A DNA stretch of 64,000 nt from Candidatus Mycobacterium methanotrophicum (GCF_023515995.1 NZ_CP097320.1:3596001-3660000), one strand, 5' to 3'; shown: positions 1 to 8,675, counted from the stretch's first letter. The notes: generated by a model from the sequence alone, not told the origin. A program made the numbers and translations.

Positions 1-1056
1 GCCCGCCTTACCGCCCGGGGCCAGCTTGGACAGGATGTGTTGGATCCAGGCGTAGTTGGCGTTGTTTGCCGGTGGAACGCCGAACCGCCAGCGCGGATCT
101 TCCTCGTTTCGCGACCAATGCTTGATGTTGAACGGCGGATTGGCCATCACGTAGTCCATCTGCACATCGCCGTGCTGATCGCGGGCGAAGGTGTCGCCCC
201 ACCGCGCACCGAGGCCCTTGTTGTCTATGCCGTGAATGGCGAGGTTCATTTTCGCCATCCGCCAGGTCTCCTCGATGCTCTCCTGGCCGTAGATCGAGAT
301 GTCCTTCGGATCGCCGTCGTGCTCATAGATGAACTTCTCCGTTTGCACGAACATGCCGCCCGACCCGCAGCACGGGTCATACACCCGCCCCTTCGACGGT
401 TCGAGCACCTCGACGATCACCTTGACCACGCTGGGCGGGGTGAAGAACTCCCCTCCCCGCCTGCCCTCCGCGCGAGCGAACTTGCCGAGGAAGTACTCGT
501 AAACCTCCCCCATCAGATCGCGGGCACGGTGCTCGCCTTGGCGGCTGAATCGTGAGCTGTTAAACAAGTCGATCAGCTCGCCCAGCCGCCGCTGGTCGAT
601 GTTGTCCTTGGTGTACAACCGCGGCAGCGTCCCGGCCAGCGTCGGGTTTGCCTTCATCACCGCGTCCATCGCCTCGTCGATGAGCTGACCAACGTTCTTC
701 GCAAGTTCGTCACCGACCGCTGGCTTGCCTTTTGCGTTCTCCGCCAAGAAGTTCCAGCGCGCATTCGGGGGCACCACGAATACGCCGTAGCCGTGGTATT
801 CCTCGGGATCGTCGATCAGGTCTTCGATTTGTGATTCGTCCATGCCGTCGGCGGCGAGCTCGGCCCGAATCGCGTCTCGCCGTTCCTCGTATGCGTCCGA
901 CACGTATTTGAGGAACACCAGGCCCAGGATCACATCCTTGTACTGGCTGGCCGAGAGAGATCCGCGCAGCTTGTCGGCGGCCTTCCAAAGCGTGTCCTTG
1001 AGCTCTTTCATGGTCGACGGCGCCTGCGGCTCCAGCTGCTTCTTCCTCGGAGGCAT
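1..1056 (-). CDS. hsdM: Type I restriction-modification N6-adenine methyltransferase HsdM (C-terminus beyond window)
   Basis: The reverse-strand frame starts with ATG at 1056, preceded by a strong GGAAGGAA ribosome site, and stays open to the left edge, so only about 350 N-terminal residues are seen. The start reads MPPRKKQLEPQ, then the HsdM N-terminal helical domain (KDTLWKAADKLRGS, near residue 20). The catalytic domain shows the SAM-binding motif VYDPCCGSGG near residue 225 and the N6-adenine motif NPPFN near residue 305. It would methylate adenine in the recognition site of a type I system, normally as an M2S complex. The gene lies 14 nt behind the 650-residue gene and is surely co-transcribed with it. 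It corresponds to Rv2756c in M. tuberculosis. Whether hsdS or hsdR follows cannot be seen. Confidence 0.93.
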   Translation of the reverse strand, partial: MPPRKKQLEPQAPSTMKELKDTLWKAADKLRGSLSASQYKDVILGLVFLKYVSDAYEERRDAIRAELAADGMDESQIEDLIDDPEEYHGYGVFVVPPNARWNFLAENAKGKPAVGDELAKNVGQLIDEAMDAVMKANPTLAGTLPRLYTKDNIDQRRLGELIDLFNSSRFSRQGEHRARDLMGEVYEYFLGKFARAEGRRGGEFFTPPSVVKVIVEVLEPSKGRVYDPCCGSGGMFVQTEKFIYEHDGDPKDISIYGQESIEETWRMAKMNLAIHGIDNKGLGARWGDTFARDQHGDVQMDYVMANPPFNIKHWSRNEEDPRWRFGVPPANNANYAWIQHILSKLAPGGKAG

Positions 1057-1070
1057 TGAAGAATTCCTTC

Positions 1071-3023
1071 CTATCTTTCGGCCGCGGCAACACCGGGCGT
1101 GGTGGGTTGCGCATCGAGCGTGAGGGCACCGGCGGCGACCCCATTGATCAGCGCCGTCTTCAAATCCCTTGCCGCATCGGCTCGTCGGCGCGCTTCGCGT
1201 TCGAACTCATCAGCGCGCATCAGAGCCGCTTCGAGTCGCGCGGCCTCGTCGCGCCGCATCGCCGGAACGGTCCAAGTCTTCCATTCGCTTCCGACAGCTG
1301 CCATTTCGTTGATCACTGTCGCCAACACCGTCGGCCCGATTTCGGCCGACTCCTGCAGCCGGATGATCCGCGCCGGCGAAGCGACCATCGCCCCGCCAAC
1401 CGGGTCAACCCACGCCCGCGGGCGCGGCTTCTCGATGAAGATCACATCGCCCGGGTCGGTGCGGGCCGCACGCGGGTACTTGCGCGCCGCGTCGATCGGG
1501 TCGAGCGCAACACGCCGTGCCATTTCGGCCGGCAGGACCGGCACCGTTCCATCAGGCGAAGCATCGGCGAAGTCGATTCGGCTGCCGCGCTTGACAATCA
1601 AATGCTTGCGCTCGTGTAGCTCACCGAGTGATCGGTACAGCAATCGGAAACGGCCTGGCGACGGCTCTACCAGGACATCCAACGGCTCCAGCGGTGACGT
1701 CGTCGTCAAGGTTGCGGCATGCACGCGTTCGAGGTGGCGTGCCGGGTCGGCCTCACGCAAGGTCGGTGCGCGCACCCCGCGCGGTACCACGGAGCCCGCG
1801 GCGAGCACGCTGGCCAGGTCGATACGGCGGGCGTACCGGAATGCGCGATCCTCGGTCTGGGCCAACGCCCCGGCGATGTCCGCGGCAATATCGCCGCGTT
1901 CGAGATGGTCAACGACGCCGAGATCGGCTACCCAGGGCCGCTGCGCGTTGGCGCCTCCCAGGCATATCCACAGTGCGAGGCTCTGGCGGTGCGCCTCGCG
2001 CCACAGGCCGCGCGGAAGTCGAATGGCCGCAACCAAATTGCCAACCCGCAAGGTCGTGGCCCGCCGTTGCTGCAGGGTTGCCGCCAGCTCGTCGGACAAC
2101 GCCGCGGCCGGACCAAGCAGCACCGCGACGTCGTCTTCATCCAACGCGACAACCACGTCATCAGCGCGGTCAAGTGCATCGCCGATGTCCAAGCCAACAA
2201 GCGATGACACTGAAATGCGTGGCCGTGCAGCCGGTTCACCGACCGCGATGCCGCGAATCACCGCTCTGCGGCGAAGCGCTCGGTCGTTGGACACGACCCC
2301 GAGTTCACATGCCGCCGCGATGTCAAGCGCAACCCAATCATCGGCGCGCATAACCACGGGCTCGTGCTCAAGATGTGTGGCCGCCGCCTCAACGATCCAG
2401 CCGAGCATCTCGACCGCGGCGCGGGTGAGTTCACGCGCGCCTAGCGTGCGCTTCAGGCGACCTTGCTCAAGGCGTGCCAACGCATCGGGTGGGCCGAACG
2501 ACGCCTCCACCAGATCGTCGACGTAGGTGAGCAGTGCCTCCGATGCCTGCACGCCTCGGATCTCGCGCAACAAGGACAAGTCATCCGGGTCGAATTCCTC
2601 CGCCAGCCCAACGCGGTGCGGCAACGATGTGCCTGCGAGTTCTTGTCCCGTCAACACATGCCAGCACAGCAGCGTGACGACATCCTCAAGGGCCACGCCG
2701 TCGGGTACCGCAACCGCAGGTGCGTCGTAGGCGTGCTCGGCGTTGTTGCCTCGGCCCGTGCGCGTCAGCCATTCGACCACCTCATCGCGGGCGAACCGCG
2801 CGACCCCATCGGTGATCTCCACCGGCGCCGGAAATGGAATCGACACGCCGCGCACAATCGGCCGCTTTCGCCACATGCTGACGACAGGCCGGCGTACCTT
2901 TGCAAGGTCAGCGACGTCCTGCAGCGTCTGTTGCAGCACTTGGATGCGTGCGATCAGCCGCCGCAAATGCGCCCGGGTAACCGCACCGCCGGGGCCGGGG
3001 CTCGCGAAAGCCCTGAGCCGCAA
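1071..3023 (-). CDS. Large HTH protein with HsdS/methylase-like C-terminal region, upstream of hsdM
   Basis: A 650-residue open frame reads directly into hsdM with a 14-nt gap. Near residues 35-85 there is a helix-turn-helix-like start (DVADLAKVRRPVVSMWRKR) followed by FPAPVEITDGVARF, the pattern of excisionase/MerR-type DNA-binding modules. The middle contains LPRGLWREAHRQSLALW, which recalls an N6-methylase fold, but I see neither a DPxxGSG nor an NPPF motif, so catalysis is unlikely. The end (GDVIFIEKPRPRAW, then a long Arg/Glu/Ala-rich helix ending GVAAGALTL) resembles the target-recognition and conserved-helix regions of HsdS. I infer a DNA-specificity partner for HsdM. The start is uncertain: the longest frame begins with TTG at 3023, and a GTG at 2939 is an alternative. 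Confidence 0.7.
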   Translation of the reverse strand: MRLRAFASPGPGGAVTRAHLRRLIARIQVLQQTLQDVADLAKVRRPVVSMWRKRPIVRGVSIPFPAPVEITDGVARFARDEVVEWLTRTGRGNNAEHAYDAPAVAVPDGVALEDVVTLLCWHVLTGQELAGTSLPHRVGLAEEFDPDDLSLLREIRGVQASEALLTYVDDLVEASFGPPDALARLEQGRLKRTLGARELTRAAVEMLGWIVEAAATHLEHEPVVMRADDWVALDIAAACELGVVSNDRALRRRAVIRGIAVGEPAARPRISVSSLVGLDIGDALDRADDVVVALDEDDVAVLLGPAAALSDELAATLQQRRATTLRVGNLVAAIRLPRGLWREAHRQSLALWICLGGANAQRPWVADLGVVDHLERGDIAADIAGALAQTEDRAFRYARRIDLASVLAAGSVVPRGVRAPTLREADPARHLERVHAATLTTTSPLEPLDVLVEPSPGRFRLLYRSLGELHERKHLIVKRGSRIDFADASPDGTVPVLPAEMARRVALDPIDAARKYPRAARTDPGDVIFIEKPRPRAWVDPVGGAMVASPARIIRLQESAEIGPTVLATVINEMAAVGSEWKTWTVPAMRRDEAARLEAALMRADEFEREARRRADAARDLKTALINGVAAGALTLDAQPTTPGVAAAER

Positions 3024-3130
3024 CGGCTATCCGCCGGGCTTGCACGGCGGATAGCCTCACGGGCCAGGTAGACACGGCGCCGAGAGTACCGCTTGGTACC
3101 GGCAATCTCGGCGGCCATGCTGCGGCGAGC

Positions 3131-3790
3131 TCACGCCTCCGGATTCTTGAGCTCTCGGTATGCCGACTCCAGGTCGGCCGGTACCGCTTCCAGCTCGCGG
3201 TAGACGCCCATCAACTGCTCGAGGATCTCGACTCGGTGCGCAATCGCCTCGTCCGTCTTCCGCCGGGCCTGCTCGCGATAATGGTCGGCCTCGAATTTCA
3301 CGTCGGCGAGCAGCTGCTCACGTTCCGCCTGCGCGTCAGTGCGCATCCTGTCCAGTTCGGCGTGCAACGTTTCCTCGGCTTTCGCATACTCGGCTTCCCG
3401 GGCTTTGAACTGCGCATCCAAGTCCGCCAGCCGCTCTTTGTGCTTCTGCTGCTCGGCCTCGACCTTCGCCTCGGCCGCGGCGATCAGCGCCTCCGCCTCA
3501 GTCCGCGCCTCGGCCTGCATCTCGGCGACCTCGTCGACCGCACGCCGCAGCATATTCGCCATCCGCTGTTGCGTCGCATGCGGCGTGGGCGAGGTTTCGG
3601 TGAGCTGGGCGACCTCTTTGCGCAACCCGGCTGCCTCATCGCCGAGCTCATTCAGCCGGGCCCTCAAGCTCTCGACATCGTCGAGCACCAACTGCTGCTT
3701 GGTGGTCAACATCTCGATGTGGGCATCGACCGCAGCCGGATCGTATCCGAGGAACCTGCGAGTGAATGTGTTCGTGGATTCGGGCTCCAC
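3131..3790 (-). CDS. DivIVA-like coiled-coil protein (copy 1)
   Basis: This 219-residue protein starts most plausibly at GTG 3790, which has AGAAGGGGAG six bases upstream; a longer in-frame start at 3835 lacks a good site. The N-terminus (FTRRFLGYDPAAVDAHIEML) resembles the GYD..VD element of DivIVA/Wag31 proteins. The remainder, roughly residues 30-195, is an almost uninterrupted Glu/Ala/Lys/Arg-rich coiled coil, and no transmembrane helix is present. Such proteins usually scaffold polar growth or the envelope, but a specific role is not shown. It is paralogous along its whole length to the next gene (shared GYDP, RKEVA, VDEVA.M.AEA, YREQARR and LESAYR blocks). Confidence 0.8.
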   Translation of the reverse strand: MEPESTNTFTRRFLGYDPAAVDAHIEMLTTKQQLVLDDVESLRARLNELGDEAAGLRKEVAQLTETSPTPHATQQRMANMLRRAVDEVAEMQAEARTEAEALIAAAEAKVEAEQQKHKERLADLDAQFKAREAEYAKAEETLHAELDRMRTDAQAEREQLLADVKFEADHYREQARRKTDEAIAHRVEILEQLMGVYRELEAVPADLESAYRELKNPEA

Positions 3791-4004
3791 AACCAACTCC
3801 CCTTCTGAAATCGCTTGGCAACCCGGCAGAACCAACCCCTGAGGCCGAGTATGTCATGGTCTTCGTCGAAACGGAGGTCACGATCAGCCGCCGCATGGGC
3901 GCCGGTCGATCCGGCTACCGGACCGCGACCCGCTAAACCTTTGGGCCGCAACAACGATCCGTCCGACCTTGTCGACTGCGCTCAGCGTGGAAGCTCAGCC
4001 GGTC

Positions 4005-4739
4005 TTACCCCGCACTGGTTTTCTGCTCGAATGGCAGCACGACGCCGGCGCCCGACGACTCGTGTCGATCGCGGTATGCCGACTCGAGCGTGGCCGGGAC
4101 CGATTCCAGCCCGCGGTACGCGAGCATGAGATCCTCCAGGATCTTGATCCGTTGCAGATTCGCCTCGTCCGCCGCACGCCGGGCCTGCTCACGATAATCA
4201 TCAGCCTCCCGGTTGGCGTCGGCGAGGAGCTGCTCACGCGCCTTGTTGGCGTCGGCGAGGAGCTGCTCACGCGCCTTGTGGGCGTCGGCGCGCAGACCGG
4301 CCAGTTCGGCCTCGAGCTTTTCCCTTGCTTCAGCGCACTCGGCTTCCAGGGCGCTTCGCTGCGCCGCCACGTCCGCCAACATCTCGTCATGCTTTTGACG
4401 CGCGGCCTCGCCCTCCGACTCAATTGTCGCGACCAACGCCGCTACCTCGGCCTGGGCCTCGGCACGCATCTGGGCAACCTCGTCGACCGCGTGTCGCAGC
4501 AGTTTGGCGATGCGATGCGCCATCGCGTGTGGCGACGACGAGGTGTCGTTGAGGAGGGCGACCTCTTTTCGCAGCGCGGCTGTGTCATCGGCATATTTCT
4601 TCAGCCGGGTCGTCAGGTGCTCGATCTCGTCGAGCAGCGACTGCCGCTCGGTGGTCGACTCGTCCATGTAGGTCTCGACGGCCAGCGGATCGTAGCCAAG
4701 AAGAACACGAGGGAACTTGTGTGCCGGTCCGCTCTTCAC
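4005..4739 (-). CDS. DivIVA-like coiled-coil protein (copy 2)
   Basis: This 244-residue paralog of the gene at 3131-3790 starts at GTG 4739 with GGAAGGAG seven bases upstream. The N-terminus has RVLLGYDPLAVETYMDE, followed by a long coiled coil to about residue 215 and a short polar tail. An 11-residue unit, KAREQLLADAN, occurs twice in tandem (DNA repeat 4212-4277), and a weaker third relative precedes it, which lengthens the coil without breaking heptads much. It is separated from copy 1 by about 215 bases, so the two may be separate transcripts from a local duplication. Function unknown; a scaffold at pole or septum is inference. Confidence 0.8.
   Translation of the reverse strand: MKSGPAHKFPRVLLGYDPLAVETYMDESTTERQSLLDEIEHLTTRLKKYADDTAALRKEVALLNDTSSSPHAMAHRIAKLLRHAVDEVAQMRAEAQAEVAALVATIESEGEAARQKHDEMLADVAAQRSALEAECAEAREKLEAELAGLRADAHKAREQLLADANKAREQLLADANREADDYREQARRAADEANLQRIKILEDLMLAYRGLESVPATLESAYRDRHESSGAGVVLPFEQKTSAG
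4212..4277 (-). repeat. 33-bp in-frame tandem duplication inside coiled-coil gene
   Basis: Two copies of a 33-bp unit encode KAREQLLADAN twice. The copies differ at one base. The length is a multiple of three, so the frame is kept. It may vary between strains. Confidence 0.9.
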
Positions 4740-4820
4740 GCGCGATTCTCCTTCCTGAAATGCCTGGTAAATCCGATGAAACCGACCCGAATCGAGTATG
4801 TCACGGGTTGCCTGGCGCTG

Positions 4821-5306
4821 TCATGAGCGAACATAACTGTGGAACCGGTACCGCAGGCCGGTGCGGCTGGTCTGCCACTCTCCCGTCGTACCGACCCACG
4901 TGTCGTCGAGCACCGGTGCGACGATTTCTCCGTCATCACGTGGCAGGTCGATGTCGACCTCGGTAACCTCGCACCGGCTGGCGCGCGGCGCCGCCAGCGT
5001 GTAGATCTGCTCGCCGCCCACTACCCAGGTGTCTGGATCAGCTAGCGCCTCGTCGAGACTTCGCACCACCGTCGCGCCGTCGGCCGTGAAGCCGCTCTGC
5101 CGGGTCAGCACGATATTCCGCCGGCCTGGCAGCGGCCGAAACTTCGCCGGCAGCGACTCCCAGGTGCGCCGGCCCATCACCACGGTGTGCCCCATCGTGA
5201 GCGCCTGGAAGCGGGCCAGGTCCTCGGGCAACCGCCATGGAATACCGCCCCCGCGGCCGATGACCCCGGACGTCGACTGAGCCCAAATCAAGCTCAGGCC
5301 GGTCAT
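4821..5306 (-). CDS. dfrA: Dihydrofolate reductase
   Basis: This 161-residue enzyme reduces dihydrofolate to tetrahydrofolate with NADPH and is the trimethoprim-class target. Family landmarks are GVIGRGGGIPWRLPED (residues 14-29, with the catalytic Asp at 29), the NADPH loop MGRRTWESLP, LPGRRNIVL and WVVGGEQIY. Length is close to M. tuberculosis DfrA (159 residues, Rv2763c). Its ATG overlaps the thyA stop as ATGA (5303-5306), so translation is coupled. Pairing makes sense because ThyA turns methylene-tetrahydrofolate into the dihydrofolate that DfrA recycles. Confidence 0.98.
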   Translation of the reverse strand: MTGLSLIWAQSTSGVIGRGGGIPWRLPEDLARFQALTMGHTVVMGRRTWESLPAKFRPLPGRRNIVLTRQSGFTADGATVVRSLDEALADPDTWVVGGEQIYTLAAPRASRCEVTEVDIDLPRDDGEIVAPVLDDTWVGTTGEWQTSRTGLRYRFHSYVRS

Positions 5307-6103
5307 ACCGCGACGGGAGCTTTGATCGCGGGATGCGGGTGATAGTCCTGCACGACGACATCATCGTAACGATAGTCGAAGATCGAATCACGATGCGCTA
5401 AAACCAGTTTCGGGTACGGCCGCGGGTCACGGCCCAGCTGCTCGGTGACCTGCTCGACGTGGTTGTCGTAAATGTGGCAGTCCCCGCCGGTCCAGATGAA
5501 TTCGCCGACCGCCAAACCGGATTGCGCGGCCATCATGTGGGTCAGCAGCGCATAGCTGGCGATGTTGAACGGCACGCCGAGGAACAGGTCGGCGCTGCGC
5601 TGATAAAGCTGACAGCTGAGCCGGCCGTCGGCCACGTAGAACTGGAACAGCACATGGCACGGTGCCAACGCCATCTGCGGGATATCGCCGACGTTCCACG
5701 CCGACACGATGATGCGCCGCGAATCCGGATCGGTCCGCAGCAGCTGCAGCGCTGCGCCGATCTGATCGACGTGTTCACCGGACGGGGTGGGCCAGGACCG
5801 CCACTGCACGCCGTAGACGGGACCGAGATCGCCGGTGTCGCTTGCCCATTCGTCCCAGATCGTGACTCCGTGCTGCCGCAACCAGCCGACGTTGGAGTCA
5901 CCGCGCAAAAACCACAGCAGCTCGTAGACCACCGACTTGTAGTGCACCTTCTTGGTGGTGATCAGCGGGAAGCCGGCCGACAGGTCGTATCGCATCTGGT
6001 GGCCGAACAGGCTGCGGGTTCCGGTGCCGGTGCGGTCGGCTTTGGCTGTGCCCCGCTCGAGCACCAGGCGCAGCAGATCCTCGTAGGGGGTGGCGATCGG
6101 CAC
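5303..6103 (-). CDS. thyA: Thymidylate synthase (ThyA)
   Basis: This 266-residue enzyme makes dTMP from dUMP with methylene-tetrahydrofolate as carbon donor and reductant. The catalytic cysteine lies in LAPCHVLFQFYV (Cys149). Other signatures are DRTGTGTRSLFGHQMRYDL, VVYELLWFLRGDSN and the dUMP-binding SWNVGDIPQM-type segment, present as SAWNVGDIPQMAL. It is the first gene of thyA-dfrA and diverges from the hydrolase gene at 6147 across only 43 bases, which must hold both promoters. Orthologue Rv2764c. Confidence 0.98.
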   Translation of the reverse strand: MPIATPYEDLLRLVLERGTAKADRTGTGTRSLFGHQMRYDLSAGFPLITTKKVHYKSVVYELLWFLRGDSNVGWLRQHGVTIWDEWASDTGDLGPVYGVQWRSWPTPSGEHVDQIGAALQLLRTDPDSRRIIVSAWNVGDIPQMALAPCHVLFQFYVADGRLSCQLYQRSADLFLGVPFNIASYALLTHMMAAQSGLAVGEFIWTGGDCHIYDNHVEQVTEQLGRDPRPYPKLVLAHRDSIFDYRYDDVVVQDYHPHPAIKAPVAV

Positions 6104-6146
6104 GCTGCTTAGCGTACTGGCGAGCCGTCAGAGTAAAACGGAAGCC

Positions 6147-6887
6147 ATGCCGAACATCACCGACACCGTCACCACTGCCGACGGCACCTGCACCGTGCGC
6201 CTGTTCACCCCCGACGGGGAGGGTCCCTGGCCCGGCGTGGTCATGTACCCCGACGCCGGCGGCGTGCGCCCCACCTTCGACGAAATGGCCACCAGGCTGG
6301 CCGGCTTCGGCTACGCCGTGCTGCTGCCCGACATCTACTACCGCCTGGGCGACTGGGAGCCCATCGACATGAAGACCGCATTCAGCGACCCTGAGGAGCG
6401 CAAGCGGCTGATGTCGATGATGGGCAGCGTGACCCCGCTGAAGATGGACATCGATGCCGGCGCGTTCTTCGACTACCTGGCCGCTCGCCCGGAGGTCAGC
6501 GGGGACCGGTTCGGGACCACCGGTTACTGCATGGGCGGACGGACCTCGCTGGTGGTGGCCGGCCGGCAGCCCGACCGGGTGGCTGCCGCGGCGTCGTTCC
6601 ACGGCGGCGGGCTGGTGACCGACGGCGACGACAGTCCTCATCTGCTGGCCGACCAGATTCGGGCGGCGGTGTATGTGGCAGGCGCAGAGAACGACGCGTC
6701 GTTCACCGCCGAACACGCCGAACAGCTCGAGAAGGCGCTGACGGCGGCGGGCGTCGAGCACACCATCGAGACCTACCCGGCCGGGCACGGGTTCGCCGTC
6801 CCGGACAACCAGCCCTATGACGCCGCCGCGGCCGAACGGCATTGGGCGGCGACGCGCGACTTCTTCGGGACCCACCTAACGGCGTAG
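6147..6887 (+). CDS. Dienelactone hydrolase family protein
   Basis: This is a 246-residue cytoplasmic alpha/beta hydrolase. I take ATG 6147 (MPNITDTVTTADG) as start because the longer frame from 6090 runs back into the thyA promoter and thyA itself. Family features are an N-terminal beta domain, DAGGVRPTFDEMATRLAGFG, and the nucleophile elbow GYCMGG with cysteine, as in dienelactone hydrolases; the acid and base are likely the Asp in GAENDASF and the His in PAGHGFAV. Substrate unknown. It sits where Rv2765 lies in M. tuberculosis, and the next gene follows after three bases. Confidence 0.92.
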   Translation: MPNITDTVTTADGTCTVRLFTPDGEGPWPGVVMYPDAGGVRPTFDEMATRLAGFGYAVLLPDIYYRLGDWEPIDMKTAFSDPEERKRLMSMMGSVTPLKMDIDAGAFFDYLAARPEVSGDRFGTTGYCMGGRTSLVVAGRQPDRVAAAASFHGGGLVTDGDDSPHLLADQIRAAVYVAGAENDASFTAEHAEQLEKALTAAGVEHTIETYPAGHGFAVPDNQPYDAAAAERHWAATRDFFGTHLTA

Positions 6888-6890
6888 TCC

Positions 6891-7919
6891 ATGTACGTCG
6901 ACGCGATGACGACTCCCCAGCCGCTCGGCCAGACCGCTGACCTGGCCCGGCGAACGCAGTCCGCGGGGTTTTCCGGTCTGTTGTTCACCGAGACGGGCCG
7001 CACGGCCTATCTCAACGCCGCGGTGGCCTCGCAGGCTGCGCCCGGACTCGAATTATCGACGGGGGTCGCGGTGGCATTTCCGCGCAGTCCGTTCATCACG
7101 GCGGCCACGGCGTGGGAACTGCAAGATGCGACCGGTGGAAAGTTTCGGCTGGGCCTGGGCACGCAGGTGCGCACGCACGTGGTGCGGCGCTACGGGACCG
7201 CGTTCGAGCGGCCCGGTCCGCGGCTGCGCGACTACCTGCTCGCAGTCAAGGCCTGCTTCTCGGCGTTCCGCACCGGAAAGCTCGATCACCACGGCGAGTT
7301 CTACGACCTGGATTTCATCACGCCGCCGTGGAATCCGGGGCCCATCAACGCTCCCGACCCGAAAGTCGATATCGCTGCGGTGAATCCGTGGATGCTGCGG
7401 ATGGCGGGCGAAGTCGCCGACGGCGTGCATGTCCATCCGATCGGCGAGCCCGGCTATCTGGCCCGTCACGTGCTGCCGAACGTGGCCGAGGGAGCAGCGA
7501 AGGCACGGCGTTGCGATGCGGACATCGCGATCATCGTGCCGGTGATGACGATCGTCGGCGACACCGACGAAGAACGCGACAAGCAGCGAGAAGCCGTGCG
7601 CGCCAGCATGGCCTTCTACGGAAGCACACCCAACTACGCGTTCATCTGGGACCAGGCCGGGTTCGAGGGTACGACGGCACGGATTCGGCAGAAGCAAAAG
7701 GCCGGCGACTTCGCCGGCATGACAGCCCAGGTCAGCGACGACCATGTCGCCGCGTTCGCCACCGAGTCGACGTGGGACAAGCTGGCCGACGCGCTGAGCG
7801 AGAAGTACGCCGGAATCGCGACGCGGCTGGTGCTGTACAACGCCGCCGGCGATCCGGAGCGGTTCGAGCGGTACGGCGAGGTGGCCCGCCGAATCAGCGG
7901 CCGGTCAACCGCTGCATGA
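6891..7919 (+). CDS. LLM-class F420-dependent oxidoreductase
   Basis: This 342-residue TIM-barrel protein belongs to the luciferase-like monooxygenase superfamily, whose mycobacterial members usually use F420H2. Signatures are MYVDAMTTPQPLG at the start, the GLLFTETGRTAY strand, RSPFITAATAWELQ, and GKFRLGLGTQVRTHVVRRYG; the last is the typical region following the cofactor site. The start ATG is three bases after the preceding stop, so the two form an operon. Its 3' end overlaps the converging aldo-keto reductase remnant by 26 bases. Substrate not deducible. Confidence 0.88.
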   Translation: MYVDAMTTPQPLGQTADLARRTQSAGFSGLLFTETGRTAYLNAAVASQAAPGLELSTGVAVAFPRSPFITAATAWELQDATGGKFRLGLGTQVRTHVVRRYGTAFERPGPRLRDYLLAVKACFSAFRTGKLDHHGEFYDLDFITPPWNPGPINAPDPKVDIAAVNPWMLRMAGEVADGVHVHPIGEPGYLARHVLPNVAEGAAKARRCDADIAIIVPVMTIVGDTDEERDKQREAVRASMAFYGSTPNYAFIWDQAGFEGTTARIRQKQKAGDFAGMTAQVSDDHVAAFATESTWDKLADALSEKYAGIATRLVLYNAAGDPERFERYGEVARRISGRSTAA

Positions 7920-8307
7920 AGTCGGGGTAGCGCACGCCCTGCACCTCGATACCGGCTGCGGCGTCGTCGATTTCGCGCAAGTCCTGGGCGGTCAGCTCGA
8001 CGTCGGCCGCGCCGAGGTTTTCCGAGAGCCGGTCCAGGCGCCGGGTGCCCGGGATCGGCACGATCCAGGGCTGGTGCGCCAGCAGCCACGCCAACGCGAT
8101 CTGGCCGGGTGTCGCACCTTTGCGGGCCGCGATCGTCTGCAGCAGCTCAACCACGGCGCGGTTGGTTTCGCGGACGTCGGCGGCGAACCTGGGAATGCTG
8201 CTGCGGATGTCGGAGTGATCGAATTGTGTTGTCTTGCTGATTCTTCCGGTGAGAAAGCCCTTGCCAAGCGGGCTGTACGGCACGAAGCCGATGCCGAGTT
8301 GGGCCAA
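7894..8307 (-). pseudogene. Aldo/keto reductase, C-terminal third only
   Basis: About 137 residues match the C-terminal part of an aldo/keto reductase: LGIGFVPYSPLGKGFLTG, then GATPGQIALAWLLAHQPWIVPIPGTRR (cofactor-binding strand-loop) and the ENLGAADVELTAQDL tail. The catalytic Asp-Tyr-Lys-His part, normally in the first 200 residues, is absent. Upstream the sequence turns abruptly into a piece of an acyl-CoA dehydrogenase on the same strand, so the 5' part was lost by deletion. Any start (TTG at 8307) would yield a dead fragment. Confidence 0.85.
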
Positions 8308-8321
8308 TGTCGGCGGTAAGA

Positions 8322-8675
8322 CCCGATCGCCCGGCCAAACTGCTTGCGCTGCTTAATGTGCGCCAGCGTGGTGTCGAAGCACCACTGCGCAATCCCAAGC
8401 TGGACAAAAACGGCACCGGCGCGACGGCTCGGCCGATCTCCTCTGAGACCACGGCCGCCTCACGAGCACCCGCGCCCGCGCCGCCGAGGTGCTCGGGCAC
8501 CAGCAAGCCGGCCATCCCCAGATCGGCGGCCAACCCACGCCAGATATCGGAAAAGCCATGCGGCGCGGGGATCATAGGCGCGCATGACCGATTCCGGCGA
8601 GCACCGGTCGGCGAACAGCCGGCGCACGCTATCCCGCAGCGCTTCCCCGGTGTCGGAGTACAGCAGCTCACGCAT
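8322..8675 (-). pseudogene. Acyl-CoA dehydrogenase remnant (frameshift plus internal deletion)
   Basis: ATG 8675 begins MRELLYSDTGEALRDSVRRL, a typical acyl-CoA dehydrogenase N-terminus. Near 8565 the frame shifts and continues as GFSDIWRGLAADLGMAGL then LVPEHLGGAGAGAREAAVV and VSEEIGRAVAPVPFLSS. After that some 200 residues are missing, and the sequence resumes with FDTTLAHIKQRKQFGRAIGS, the FAD-domain helix of the family's C-terminal half, before running into the aldo/keto reductase fragment. So one acyl-CoA dehydrogenase and one reductase were collapsed into under 800 bases. Confidence 0.82.

Noticed and set aside
4821..5306. DHFR seemed to lack the catalytic Asp because GGGIPW replaces GGDIPW of M. 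tuberculosis
   Set aside because: The catalytic Asp is the one in LPED, which is present; the other position varies in the family.
5898..6875. 325-codon reverse frame opposite the dienelactone hydrolase
   Set aside because: It is a high-GC antisense shadow; codon-position bias fits the plus-strand gene.
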